64,000 bases of DNA, taken from Moorella glycerini (GTDB taxonomy: Bacteria > Bacillota > DSM-521 > Neomoorellales > Neomoorellaceae). Location of the stretch: NCBI RefSeq assembly GCF_009735625.1, contig NZ_CP046244.1:310001-374000 (forward strand), in the 5' to 3' direction. Both the position numbers and the translations under genes were made by a program. Below, in pieces: positions 1 to 8,392 of this stretch (position 1 is the first letter of the stretch; each line of letters starts with the position of its first letter). The notes under the pieces were generated by a model that saw only the letters and a list, made by a program, of their open reading frames with translations, did no database searches and was not told where the DNA came from.

Positions 1-1104
1 AGCGATTAAACGGCGGAGGTTCGGCAGTTTATCCCGGGACAACCCTTGTATTCCCATCTTGGCGGCCTCAAAATCCACCATCCAATAGAGGCTAACATAA
101 TACAAAATAGCCGGGATGGCGGCCGCAATAGCTATTTGGTAGTAGGGAATACCTACTACCTCCGACATGAGGAAGGCGGCCGCGCCCATTACCGGGGGCA
201 TTAACTGTCCGCCCGTGGAAGCCACGGCTTCAATGGCTCCTGCTACAGCGGCGCGAAATCCCGCCCGTTTCATGGGGGGAATGGTCAAATAACCATCAAC
301 TATCACGTTAGCAACGGCACTGCCCGAAATCGTACCAAAAAGGGCACTAGAAATTATTGGTACCTTCGCGATACCACCCCGGCTGCGCCCCGTAACAGCC
401 AACGCCAGTTTGATAAACAACTCTCCTGCCCCGGAGCGCTGGAGAAAGGTACCGAAAAGGATGAAGATGAAAACATACTGCGCCGAAACACCCAAGGGAA
501 TAGTATATATGCCCACCGGGCTGAATAAAAAGCTTATAATCCTGTTAAAGGAATAGCCGCGATGCCATAGCATCCCTGGAAGTTGCGGTCCGACCAGGGC
601 ATATACTATAAAAAATAGTGCTATAATGGGTAAAGCGTAACCGGAAGTGCGCCGCATCATCTCCATGACCACGATTACCGCCAGTAACCCGAACAGCATA
701 TCCGCCGGCGTTGCCAGGGCACCACCCGCCCGATACATAAGAGCTCTGAAATCCAGTATTACATATATTATTGTAGCGACAGATGCTACTATAAGCAGAC
801 CATCGACCACTGAAGGTCGATCTTTGGGCGACCGGGTGTTAGCCGGTATTAACAGGAAAACTAGTATAGAAGCAAAAACCAAGTGGCCGCCCCTAAAAAG
901 CCAAGGATCAATAGAGGTCACATATAGTACATAAAGATGGAAGAGCGTCATCAGTACTCCTACTATATAGGCAAACGTTCCCACCTTTCCCCTTAGGGTC
1001 CGTAAGCGAACGACCCTAGCTTCTCCTTCAAGATTCAAGAGCGTATCCTGGTCCTCAGTTGTTACTCCACTACCTTTTATAGCCAGATCTTCACTTTTTT
1101 CCAT
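1..1104 (-). CDS. TRAP transporter fused permease, 3' end outside window
   Basis: Predicted fused small and large membrane subunits of a TRAP transporter, driving Na+ or H+ coupled uptake of an organic solute across the cytoplasmic membrane. The frame reads from ATG at 1104 (AAGGGAGG seven bases upstream) to the window edge without a stop, giving the first 368 residues. A short polar N-terminus is followed by several hydrophobic segments, and the large-subunit part carries the typical 'GTISGSAVANV' and 'STGGQLMPPVMGAAAF' stretches. The neighbouring TAXI binding protein upstream is its expected partner. The C-terminal part is not visible. The substrate cannot be read from sequence; the catabolic genes upstream suggest an amide or carboxylate. 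Confidence 0.88.
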   Translation of the reverse strand, partial: MEKSEDLAIKGSGVTTEDQDTLLNLEGEARVVRLRTLRGKVGTFAYIVGVLMTLFHLYVLYVTSIDPWLFRGGHLVFASILVFLLIPANTRSPKDRPSVVDGLLIVASVATIIYVILDFRALMYRAGGALATPADMLFGLLAVIVVMEMMRRTSGYALPIIALFFIVYALVGPQLPGMLWHRGYSFNRIISFLFSPVGIYTIPLGVSAQYVFIFILFGTFLQRSGAGELFIKLALAVTGRSRGGIAKVPIISSALFGTISGSAVANVIVDGYLTIPPMKRAGFRAAVAGAIEAVASTGGQLMPPVMGAAAFLMSEVVGIPYYQIAIAAAIPAILYYVSLYWMVDFEAAKMGIQGLSRDKLPNLRRLIA

Positions 1105-1330
1105 AAATATCCTCCCTTAAACAGCATAATGACCGTTACTCTTAATCTCTACTTTTTTTGCCATGCCCGTGGGCCTTCCCCTCAGGCTAAATGAAAATCC
1201 TAACACCTCCGAGACCGGGTTGCCGACCCACCGCGCCAACCAAAAGGCACGCAAGCTAAACCTTGAAAGGCGGACAACCCGGCCCCCAGACTTGCTAAAT
1301 ACTTTGGTTACCTTCAGACCAGATATTTCT

Positions 1331-2398
1331 TTATTTCTTCATTTCCGGAGGAATAGCCCCATCAGGGAGTTGTATCCCCTTTTCCTTAAAATACCTCACC
1401 GCTCCGGGATGAAGGGGGAAGGTAGCATACTTAGCATTTTCCGGTAAAGCGTCAACCGCAGCTTTATAGCTGGCAACCAGGTCCTTGTTGTTTTCGGAAG
1501 CAGCTTTGACCACCGCGTAGATAAAGTCCTCAGGTAGATCTTTATGGGTACCCACAAAGGTCCACACCACCAACGTCGTAACGGGTTCTGTCTGACCTTT
1601 GTACGTATTGGCCGGGATAGTCCCTACAGCCAGCGGGTTCTTGGCAGCAAACTCCTCAGCGTCCTTCTTATTAACCCCGATGATGGCTATATTCCGGGTG
1701 ATAGCCATCTCCTGTGCCGCCGGAGCAGGTACCCCGCTCCAGGCCCCGACCGCGTCAATTTGCCCATTGACTAGTAGCTCATTGGCGTCGGAAAAGTTAG
1801 CCATATTAGTAACCCTCTTAGGCTTGATATTGAAGTAATTGAATAATTTCATCCCGTAATCATTGAGAAAACTCCCAGGCCCGGACATATCTACTGCACG
1901 ACCATTCAGATCACGAAAATCCTTAATCTCTTTATCGGCAAAGGCCCACCAGTGCAGATACTGGGGAAACATGGGGAAGACAGCCCTGAGGTCGCTGTAT
2001 TTCTTCCCTTTAGCCTGACCAAGCCCATTATAAGCCTCATAACCCATGGCTCCCGGAACTGGACCGAAATCCGTCTGACGCTTCTCGATAAGTTCAATGC
2101 TCTGCCACGGACCCCCGGTGGCCTCCACAGCCATCGGCACGCCCAGTTTATCAGTGACTACCTTGGCGAGAGCAGCTCCGAACATATAGTGAGCTCCTCC
2201 TAAGGCTGAACCGGACCAGGTTACTCCTTTAGGCCAGTCTTTCTTGGTAGCCTTATAAGCCTCGGCTTGTTGACTACCAGCCTGATCCTTTTTCAGCGTC
2301 TCAGGTGCTTTTGATCCTGTGCAGGCGGCAAGTGCCATAGTCAAAAGCAACAATACTAGGGGAATCCCCAATAGTTTCCATCTAAACCGTAAAGGCAT
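1331..2398 (-). CDS. TAXI-family TRAP transporter solute-binding lipoprotein
   Basis: Extracellular solute receptor for the TRAP permease that follows it in the operon. The 355-residue product begins with a basic, hydrophobic signal peptide ending in the lipobox 'LAAC' (Cys about residue 26), so it should be a membrane-anchored lipoprotein. The TAXI-type fold is suggested by 'GSALGGAHYMFGAALAKVV' near the start of the mature protein and by the central 'VGAWSGVPAPA' region. Length is normal for the family. ATG 2398 has GGGAG ten bases upstream. About 226 bp separate it from the permease and hold no gene. The ligand is unknown. Confidence 0.9.
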   Translation of the reverse strand: MPLRFRWKLLGIPLVLLLLTMALAACTGSKAPETLKKDQAGSQQAEAYKATKKDWPKGVTWSGSALGGAHYMFGAALAKVVTDKLGVPMAVEATGGPWQSIELIEKRQTDFGPVPGAMGYEAYNGLGQAKGKKYSDLRAVFPMFPQYLHWWAFADKEIKDFRDLNGRAVDMSGPGSFLNDYGMKLFNYFNIKPKRVTNMANFSDANELLVNGQIDAVGAWSGVPAPAAQEMAITRNIAIIGVNKKDAEEFAAKNPLAVGTIPANTYKGQTEPVTTLVVWTFVGTHKDLPEDFIYAVVKAASENNKDLVASYKAAVDALPENAKYATFPLHPGAVRYFKEKGIQLPDGAIPPEMKK

Positions 2399-2446
2399 TT
2401 ATCTACCACTCCCTCTTCTAAGATTAAATTAAATTAACTATTATTG

Positions 2447-3412
2447 TTACCACAAATTCTCATCCAACCACTCCAGGTATTCATTTACCCCCGTTACAAG
2501 GTCTACCTCCGGCGAAAATCCTAATTCGTTCCTAGTTCGGCTGATATCCAATGGCCCGCGCAGGCTGGTCCGGAAACTGGGGTTATCTCCCGCTAAAAAC
2601 CCCTCTCCTATTCGCAGGCGGGCCCCGGGTCTCAGCCTCTTGACCACCTCCACCAATTCCCGCAGGGTATAGGAACGCCCTGAGGATATATTATAAATGT
2701 TGTAGCGCAACTTCTCGCACCTACAGGCGGCCGCTACACCTCGCGCGGTATCGCTTACATAGGTAAAGTCGCGCGGGTGATCCCCTCCGGAGGCCAGATT
2801 GACTTCCCGCCCCTCCAGAGCCGCCCGGCACCAAAACTGCACATGCATGGGGGAAGGCTTAATCTTTTCCAAGGGTCCATAAGGTGCTGATATACGTAGG
2901 GAAACAAACTCTACTTCAAAAAGGTTGGCATACTCTATGCCGTACATTTCCGCCATCTGTTTGGTGGTGGCATAGATACCGCAAGGCCTGGCTGGCTCTT
3001 CTTCCCTTAGAGGCCGTAAATCCAGTCGAGGGCCGTACTGGGTCCCCGAGCCAAGGTAAACCACCCGCCGCACCCTGGCCAGGGCGGCCTGGGTCAAAAC
3101 GTTGGCCGTACCCATTACGTTGCTGGCCAGGGTCCGCTCCGGGCAACGGCGGGCGGCTGGCTCCCCGTTTATAGCCGCAGCGTGGACAATGCACTCTACC
3201 TGATAAGATTTAAGGGTCCTTCCAAATTGACCGGCGTCAAGGACATCTCCCTCTACATAATGGATCCTGGATGCAAGATCAGCCAGGTAAGCCATGGCGG
3301 GCTCAGAAAACCCGGAAGGGCTGTAGTTGATAACCTCCTCGCCAGCTTCGGCCAGAGCCTTGACTATATGCGTGCCCAAAAACCCGCTGCCACCGGTTAC
3401 TAAAACCTTCAC
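2447..3412 (-). CDS. NAD-dependent epimerase/dehydratase (extended SDR)
   Basis: Extended short-chain dehydrogenase/reductase of nucleotide-sugar epimerase type. The N-terminal Rossmann motif 'VTGGSGFLGTHI' (GxxGxxG) binds NAD, and the catalytic Y-x3-K is present as 'YATTK' after a Ser/Thr-rich 'LGSGTQYGP' segment. I start it at GTG 3412 (preceded by AGGGGTGGCGG), which places the Rossmann strand right at the N-terminus; an in-frame TTG at 3448 would add 12 unconserved residues and overlap the upstream gene. Product about 321 aa. It sits between a hydrolase gene and the TRAP genes, so it may act on a catabolic intermediate rather than a nucleotide sugar; this is inference. Confidence 0.85.
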   Translation of the reverse strand: MKVLVTGGSGFLGTHIVKALAEAGEEVINYSPSGFSEPAMAYLADLASRIHYVEGDVLDAGQFGRTLKSYQVECIVHAAAINGEPAARRCPERTLASNVMGTANVLTQAALARVRRVVYLGSGTQYGPRLDLRPLREEEPARPCGIYATTKQMAEMYGIEYANLFEVEFVSLRISAPYGPLEKIKPSPMHVQFWCRAALEGREVNLASGGDHPRDFTYVSDTARGVAAACRCEKLRYNIYNISSGRSYTLRELVEVVKRLRPGARLRIGEGFLAGDNPSFRTSLRGPLDISRTRNELGFSPEVDLVTGVNEYLEWLDENLW

Positions 3413-3440
3413 GTTCCCGCCACCCCTGGCTAAAGATGTC

Positions 3441-4109
3441 TCAAGCAAAGGGAAACTGAGGTCGGCCCAACTGCTCCAGATAGTTCAATACCTCCTGGAG
3501 TTCTACCACATCAGCGTACTTCATATCCATGTCAAAGAGGCTGACTTTATGGGGCAGGGCCGCACGGTCGCCCACACACTCTACCGGCACAATCACCCGG
3601 AAGTTATAGGAAAACCCATCTACTACAGTAGCCCGTACACAACCGCTGGTAGTCAAGCCGGTAACGATGATGGTGTCAACCCCCAGGTAAAAGAGCATAC
3701 CTGCCAGTTGGGTACCAAAAAAGGCGCTGGCTTTAGGCTTGGTAACTATCACGTCTCCCTCTTGGGGAGCCAATTCATCCACTATTTTGTCGGCCTCCGT
3801 TGTGATTCCCTTAGACCCAGCCACCTTCTCTCCCCAAATACCCTTCTCAGCCGCAGTGGAACGCAGGCCCACTTTAGAATAAAAAATGGGAACACTTTTC
3901 AGTCGAGCTGCTGCCAGCAACCTAGCGTTGGCCTGGATAACCTCTCCGACATTATCACCGTGACCCAGAGCAAAACGCGGACTGGCATACAAGTTAATCA
4001 TATCTACCACTATTATCGCCGGCTTGTAGCCAAAACCGATCCGGCGCCCGTGCCCGCCGGCCCTATAGCCAGCCAGATCAGTATCGGCTAACAACTTATC
4101 CCAAACCAT
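3441..4109 (-). CDS. Isochorismatase-family cysteine hydrolase (N-carbamoylsarcosine-amidase-like)
   Basis: Cysteine hydrolase of the isochorismatase/nicotinamidase/N-carbamoylsarcosine amidohydrolase superfamily, which cleaves amide or vinyl-ether bonds. The triad is visible: Asp in 'AIIVVDMINLY', Lys in 'VTKPKASAF' and Cys in 'TTSGCVRA'. The region 'RIGFGYKPAIIVVDM' resembles N-carbamoylsarcosine amidases more than nicotinamidases. The open frame extends to 4325, but the first 72 codons look unconserved and ATG 4109 is preceded by CAGGGAGTGGGAG, giving 222 aa, normal for the family. The gene lies downstream of an M24 creatinase-like gene, fitting consecutive C-N bond hydrolyses. Substrate unproven. 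Confidence 0.85.
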   Translation of the reverse strand: MVWDKLLADTDLAGYRAGGHGRRIGFGYKPAIIVVDMINLYASPRFALGHGDNVGEVIQANARLLAAARLKSVPIFYSKVGLRSTAAEKGIWGEKVAGSKGITTEADKIVDELAPQEGDVIVTKPKASAFFGTQLAGMLFYLGVDTIIVTGLTTSGCVRATVVDGFSYNFRVIVPVECVGDRAALPHKVSLFDMDMKYADVVELQEVLNYLEQLGRPQFPFA

Positions 4110-4293
4110 TATCTCCCACTCCCTGATTAGGCTAAATACTTTCGAAGTAATAAGTCTACCAGAAGATACTGGCACTCGCTCTTGACGAGGTTTAATGACG
4201 AACCATATGGTTACCTTTCTCGGGGGGGCGCCGGCCCAGCCAGCATCCTCCGTACTGGCGGGACCGGCTTCTGGCAACCTGGCCTTGGGCTCG

Positions 4294-5481
4294 CTAGTCC
4301 AAAAGGTCTTCCTCGTAAGGAGCACGGCTCAAGACCCGGTAACCGGTAGCAGTGATTAAATAGATATCTTCCAGCCGTACACCTCCTACTCCCTCTTTCC
4401 ACAGAGCGGGCTCCAAGTTGATGATCATCCCTTCTTCCAGCTCTGTATCCAGTTCAGGGAACCGCGCCGTGATGTAGGGCTGCTCCTGGCGAATGCCCAT
4501 ACCGTGGCCAGTATACGGGTAGCCACCGTAGTAATCTTCCAAACCGGCTTCGCGGACTACCCGCAGGCAGGCCATTTCGAGGTCTGAAGTCCTGGTGCCA
4601 GGTTTCATAATTTCCTTGGCTGCTTCCAATGCTTCCCAGATAGTCCGGTAGAGAAGCTTGTGTTCGCTTCCCGGTCGTCCGCCGGTCCACACAGTACGGG
4701 CAAACTCTGCTCTAAAACCGTTGAAGGAGCCTGGCCCGTCAATAACCACCAGTTCTCCGCCCCGGACGGGCTTGGCGCTGCTGAAGCGGCGTACGGGGGC
4801 GGTACGCTCCCCGGAGGTGCACCAGATGTCGGTAGCATGGCAGCCGCGGCGCAAAAGCTCGTACTGGGCCATGGCCGCAATTTCTATTTCGCTATAACGG
4901 CCCCAGCTTTCCTTGCAAGCCTTGATACCGACGTTGATGCCCGCTTCTACCAGACTAACCGTATACTCGTAAGCCTTAATTTCTTCTGGATTTTTTACCA
5001 TGCGCATGCGGTTCAGGGCTGTACTGGCGTTGACAAAGTTGACCCGCGGTAAGGACTTGACTAGCCCGTTGTATAAAGAAGCATTCATCCTGGTATCCAA
5101 ACCGACAGTGGCTTCGCTCAAGCCGTAGTCCTCCAGCGCCCGGCTAAAATAAGACACCCAGGTGTTTTGCCAAGGCGGCAAAACGCGAATATCGCTGTAA
5201 AAATGGTCCTGTTTCACCGCCCCGGAATCTCCCTCGGAGCAAAAGATGACGGGTTCCTTTTGCTCCCTAAGGAAGAGTACCGCATAGGAACCGGGATGCA
5301 CGCTGGTCCGGTGCCGCGGCCAACCGGTGAGATAGATGACATTGTCAACCACGTTGGTTAGAATAGCGTCCAGCCCCTCGGCAGCCATGATCTCCCTGGC
5401 CCGCTTCCATCTCAATTCCTGCAAAAGTTGCCAGTCTATTATAGGTCTAGTAGGTTCTAAAAAACCTACAAAAGATGCCAT
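4294..5481 (-). CDS. M24-family (creatinase/aminopeptidase P fold) protein
   Basis: Pita-bread-fold protein of peptidase family M24 with the N-terminal creatinase domain (about residues 20-155) and the C-terminal M24 domain (about 165-390). Ligand positions are mostly kept: Asp in 'VVIDGP', His in 'TGHGMGI', Glu in 'INLEPAL' and Glu in 'RLEDIYL'. The second Asp of the family pattern appears as Glu in 'FRAEFART'. It may be a metallopeptidase with an altered site or a creatinase-like amidinohydrolase. Length (395 aa) is typical. ATG 5481 has GGAGGG nine bases upstream. Its amidase neighbour downstream suggests nitrogen-compound catabolism rather than dipeptide cleavage. Confidence 0.86.
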   Translation of the reverse strand: MASFVGFLEPTRPIIDWQLLQELRWKRAREIMAAEGLDAILTNVVDNVIYLTGWPRHRTSVHPGSYAVLFLREQKEPVIFCSEGDSGAVKQDHFYSDIRVLPPWQNTWVSYFSRALEDYGLSEATVGLDTRMNASLYNGLVKSLPRVNFVNASTALNRMRMVKNPEEIKAYEYTVSLVEAGINVGIKACKESWGRYSEIEIAAMAQYELLRRGCHATDIWCTSGERTAPVRRFSSAKPVRGGELVVIDGPGSFNGFRAEFARTVWTGGRPGSEHKLLYRTIWEALEAAKEIMKPGTRTSDLEMACLRVVREAGLEDYYGGYPYTGHGMGIRQEQPYITARFPELDTELEEGMIINLEPALWKEGVGGVRLEDIYLITATGYRVLSRAPYEEDLLD

Positions 5482-5506
5482 CTCTATATCCCTCCGTCAA
5501 AAACTA

Positions 5507-6886
5507 TCACGCCACAATTAGCAAGTTGGTCAGTTCCCTCAGGTTAGAAAGGGTCTCCAGTTGCCCTACGGTACGGATAACTTCTGCCATGGCTTTATCA
5601 TCGAGGGCAGCAGAAGCCACTTCCTTGAATTTGGCCTCCAGTTGTTCCCGCGTGAGAGGATTCTCCGGCTCACCACTGCAGTAGTCCACCCGGCTGGTTA
5701 ACTGGCGGCCGTCCTTTAGGGTAATGTCCACAAAAGTTGTCTTGGTCTTGGGAGCCAGTTTATCGGCCTCGGGTTCTGGTACTATACGGACCTTTTTGCC
5801 GAGTTCCAGGATTTCGGGATCACGGTACTTTTCTTCGGTAAACTGCTTCAAGCCGCAAGCGCGGTCAAAGATGGTTACCGCCAGGATATAACCCATACTG
5901 TTCTGGGCTTCATAAAAGTCTGTTGGTGGGAAGTGGTGCAAAGCCTTATTGGTGGCTATGCCCGTGGTGGTACGCACGAGGATGTCCTCAATCTCTTGAG
6001 GAGCCAGTGGTTCCTTACGCAAAATATCCAATACGGCGTCGATGGCCGAGTGGACTCCGCCCTTGGTAGGATAACACTTCAAACCTATTTCCATGGTCAT
6101 CCAGTAACTTCCAAGATCTTTGGTTAAAAATTCCGGTTCGTAAACAGGAGAAATGATATCGCCAATGTTACCCCACTTGCCGTCAAAGATATCAAACCCA
6201 CCAGTTATTCCTTCAGCCGCCATAAAAGCTGCAGCAATCCCATTTTCAGCCGCCTTACCGATCAGCACGCGCTTACTCATAGCCAAACCACCGCACCACA
6301 GACCAGTCGGCTGGCTGCCAGCCAGAGAAAGGGCATGGGCCATTTGCTCAACGGAAAGACCCAGGAGCTTACCAGTTATGGCCGCAGCCCCAAAAGTACC
6401 TATACTACTGGTCGAGATCCAGCCGCGAGCATATCCTTCTTTTCCTACGTGGGTAGCCGTGGCGATACGCAGGCAAATCTCATTAGCTACCACCAGGGCA
6501 GTTAAAACCTCCGCTCCGCTAGCGCCTGTTTTTTCAGCCACGGCCAAAGCCGCCGGTACCAAGACTGTATTAGGTTTAAACTTGGTACGGTGGTGAGCAT
6601 CTTCCATCTCCGTTAAGTTGGCAAAAGAACCATTAGCAAAAGCAGCCTGGAGACAGTTAACCTTAGAAGGCGTGCCCCATACTACAGATTCGCCACTAGT
6701 GGGAAATCTCTCCAAATACTGTCGTACTAGTACTCCAAAGGAGGAAACCGCGCCATACAGGCCATTACCAAGGCCGTCAAGGAGGTGGTCTTTTTCTTTA
6801 GCAATTACCTCTTTAGGTATGTCCTGGAAATCTAGATTGACCACAAAATCCGCTAGTTGCAGGCACCTGTTACTATCACTTCCCAT
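5507..6886 (-). CDS. MmgE/PrpD-family protein
   Basis: Member of the MmgE/PrpD family, whose characterised members include 2-methylcitrate dehydratase, cis-aconitate decarboxylase and iminodisuccinate epimerase. The 459-residue protein shows the mostly helical N-terminal domain with 'AFANGSFANLTEMEDAHH' and the smaller C-terminal domain ending in 'ALDDKAMAEVI'. The conserved 'MEDAHH' segment corresponds to the family's 'HALD.DD' region but is altered, so activity cannot be assigned. Start ATG 6886 follows GGAGGGG. It is followed 25 bp later by the M24 gene, indicating cotranscription. In this context a stereoisomerase or dehydratase in the same catabolic route is plausible. Confidence 0.87.
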   Translation of the reverse strand: MGSDSNRCLQLADFVVNLDFQDIPKEVIAKEKDHLLDGLGNGLYGAVSSFGVLVRQYLERFPTSGESVVWGTPSKVNCLQAAFANGSFANLTEMEDAHHRTKFKPNTVLVPAALAVAEKTGASGAEVLTALVVANEICLRIATATHVGKEGYARGWISTSSIGTFGAAAITGKLLGLSVEQMAHALSLAGSQPTGLWCGGLAMSKRVLIGKAAENGIAAAFMAAEGITGGFDIFDGKWGNIGDIISPVYEPEFLTKDLGSYWMTMEIGLKCYPTKGGVHSAIDAVLDILRKEPLAPQEIEDILVRTTTGIATNKALHHFPPTDFYEAQNSMGYILAVTIFDRACGLKQFTEEKYRDPEILELGKKVRIVPEPEADKLAPKTKTTFVDITLKDGRQLTSRVDYCSGEPENPLTREQLEAKFKEVASAALDDKAMAEVIRTVGQLETLSNLRELTNLLIVA

Positions 6887-6898
6887 AGCAACCCCTCC

Positions 6899-7264
6899 TC
6901 ACAGGACCCTCTCGGTAAACTCCTTAACTTTGCGATAGCTTAAAAGACATTTCTCCCCCTTTTCTGGTTGCCAGGGATCCACGCCACGCACATGGTAGGG
7001 CCGTAAATCTTCAATGTACTTCATAGCAGCCATAATTTCCGCCACTTCCGGGTCTACCTGGCGATCAAGTTTCGGCTTGTCTGAGTGCAGGAGATCAAAA
7101 TTATCTTCTGTGATCCCCAATTTGTGGAGCACCGCGTTCAACAGGTGGGTACCGGCCAGCATGCAATTTTCAATAACAGTTTCGTAATCTTCCTTGAGAT
7201 CAAGTTTCTGCATCATTGTGTCCTCAATACGTTTGGCTTTAGCAATATGATCTTCTACGCGCAT
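6899..7264 (-). CDS. Unrecognised 121-aa protein, first gene of the catabolic operon
   Basis: I do not recognise this family. The product is 121 residues, soluble and charged. The N-terminal half is helical, with 'AKAKRIEDTMMQKLDLKEDYE' character followed by 'LAGTHLLNAVLHKLGI', reminiscent of small HEPN-like helical bundles but without an R-x4-6-H motif. The middle has 'RQVDPEVAEIMAAMKYIEDL' and a C-terminal 'RPYHVRGVDPW' stretch. ATG 7264 is preceded by AGGAGAGG. It ends 12 bp before the MmgE/PrpD gene, so it is the promoter-proximal gene of the operon. It could be an accessory or carrier protein for the pathway; no function is claimed. Confidence 0.72.
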   Translation of the reverse strand: MRVEDHIAKAKRIEDTMMQKLDLKEDYETVIENCMLAGTHLLNAVLHKLGITEDNFDLLHSDKPKLDRQVDPEVAEIMAAMKYIEDLRPYHVRGVDPWQPEKGEKCLLSYRKVKEFTERVL

Positions 7265-7362
7265 AAAAATCCTCTCCTTCTAGCTTGTGTTGCTACGTTT
7301 CACGCTATTAAGTTGTGTTAACTTACTAGAACTTTAGAACTTCTTTCCTCACCCCCTTAAAC

Positions 7363-7465
7363 AAAAAATCTCAGCCACAGGCAAATGGCCCCTCTCGGGG
7401 TTTGCACAGCAGCTGAGACTACCTACTTTACCTGCGAGGCCTTTTAAGCCCCGCTCCATAGGTAA
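7363..7465 (-). ncRNA. Two-hairpin leader RNA with terminal U-tract (riboswitch/attenuator candidate)
   Basis: On the minus strand, about 100 bp before the operon starting at 7264, two stable hairpins lie back to back. The first pairs 7460-7465 with 7428-7433, then 7448-7454 with 7434-7440, with a 5-nt bulge. The second pairs 7412-7417 with 7370-7375, 7401-7405 with 7381-7385 and 7397-7400 with 7389-7392 around a GAGA tetraloop. It ends in a run of six T at 7363-7368. The second hairpin can act as a Rho-independent terminator, either ending the DUF3870 transcript or attenuating the operon. I checked it by eye against TPP, c-di-GMP-I, SAM, guanidine, THF and Moco motifs and found no match. Confidence 0.5.
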
Positions 7466-7506
7466 CAGCTCTTTATAAAATTATCATTAAATACTTGGAA
7501 GTTTTA

Positions 7507-7878
7507 TTAACTTTCCCTTCCGGACTTAAGCAGTTGACCCGTCCGAAAGTCGCGGTAGCGTTCATAGGCTATCTGTAAAGCTTGGATTACTGCTCCCTGG
7601 GAAAAAGCATGAAAACGACTTTTAACCTCAGCTAACAATGAATCTAGCCCACCCTTAAGGTTGTACCCCTTAACAATGTTCCGCAAGAATTCCACCGATA
7701 CCGAGGAATATAAGGAAAAATCAGCATTAATTATTTGCTCGCTATCCCAATCAATCTCCAATACTACTGTTACAACTTTAACAGTTTCGTAGGCGGTAGT
7801 TAATTTTGGTACCTGGGCCTTACCTGAAAACAATACACTCTTGCCCTTTAAACTAGTCAGAACCCACCGCCTCCTCAA
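7507..7878 (-). CDS. DUF3870-domain protein
   Basis: Small conserved protein of unknown function matching my memory of DUF3870: 'VLFSGKAQVP', 'TTAYETVKVVTVVLEID', 'ADFSLYSS' and 'IVKGYNL' occur in family order, followed by the C-terminal 'RYRDF'. The frame stays open to 8001, but the upstream part has no good ribosome site and looks non-conserved. TTG 7878 has GAGGA eight bases upstream and CTG 7860 has GGAGG nine bases upstream; I chose TTG, giving about 123 aa. Such genes often sit beside catabolic operons. It may be expressed with the operon at 7264 or stop at the terminator-like hairpin between them. Start is uncertain. Confidence 0.72.
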   Translation of the reverse strand: MRRRWVLTSLKGKSVLFSGKAQVPKLTTAYETVKVVTVVLEIDWDSEQIINADFSLYSSVSVEFLRNIVKGYNLKGGLDSLLAEVKSRFHAFSQGAVIQALQIAYERYRDFRTGQLLKSGRES

Positions 7879-8392
7879 AAGTTCTGTCCTCGGGATTTCT
7901 CGCGATATCAGATTGATCCAGTTGATTTTTGTCGCGGAGGCCCTTAAAAAGGGTCTAGACATCTCAGGTGCCGGGCCAGCCCCTAGCTGCTTAACTTTCA
8001 CTTTTTAAGCAAAGGTTTTCCATAAAACCCCTGAAACGTGCGTGCTTTTGGGGATTAGCTTTGCTATTCTCCTTTTTAGGCCTTGCTCTACCATTATTTA
8101 GTAAATTTGGCAGCTCTTATCTATAACTGGTGTCTCGATTACTTTTTTATTATTTTATCTTAATATTTTTGGGCACCACTTCCTACATTTCGGATTGTAG
8201 TCAGTTTTTACCCGGGGGGGTGTTTACGAAAGACTACCCTATCCTACCCTATATTTTTTTCTACATATCTTGTGAAAATCCTTCTTTCATTTTATAATTT
8301 TTTACCTACATTGTTAGGGTAATCAGGTCCCAGGTCCTGGTAATGGACTTTGTCCTTCATCTGGGCCAGTGAGGGGCTCCTCTGTAAAAAGC
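7879..8392. other. AT-rich non-coding stretch between nth and DUF3870
   Basis: No convincing gene. The centre (about 8120-8310) is AT-rich with a tandem ACCCTATCCT-type repeat near 8233-8251 and a short C/G run at 8212-8220. It probably carries the promoter of the DUF3870 gene on the minus strand, but no clear -35/-10 pair could be fixed. A small palindrome, CCAGG-A-CCTGG, sits near 8330-8340. Confidence 0.4.

Noticed and set aside
3327-4091. 254-aa open frame on the plus strand
   Set aside because: It is antisense to the amidase-like gene and shows no family features.
7363-7465. Known riboswitch (TPP, c-di-GMP-I or guanidine)
   Set aside because: GCTGAGA on the plus strand and short GEMM-like strings occur, but the remaining conserved boxes and the required strand orientation are missing.
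8200-8260. Tandem ACCCTATCCT-type repeat as a functional element
   Set aside because: Only two units, AT-rich surroundings and no coding or structural context.
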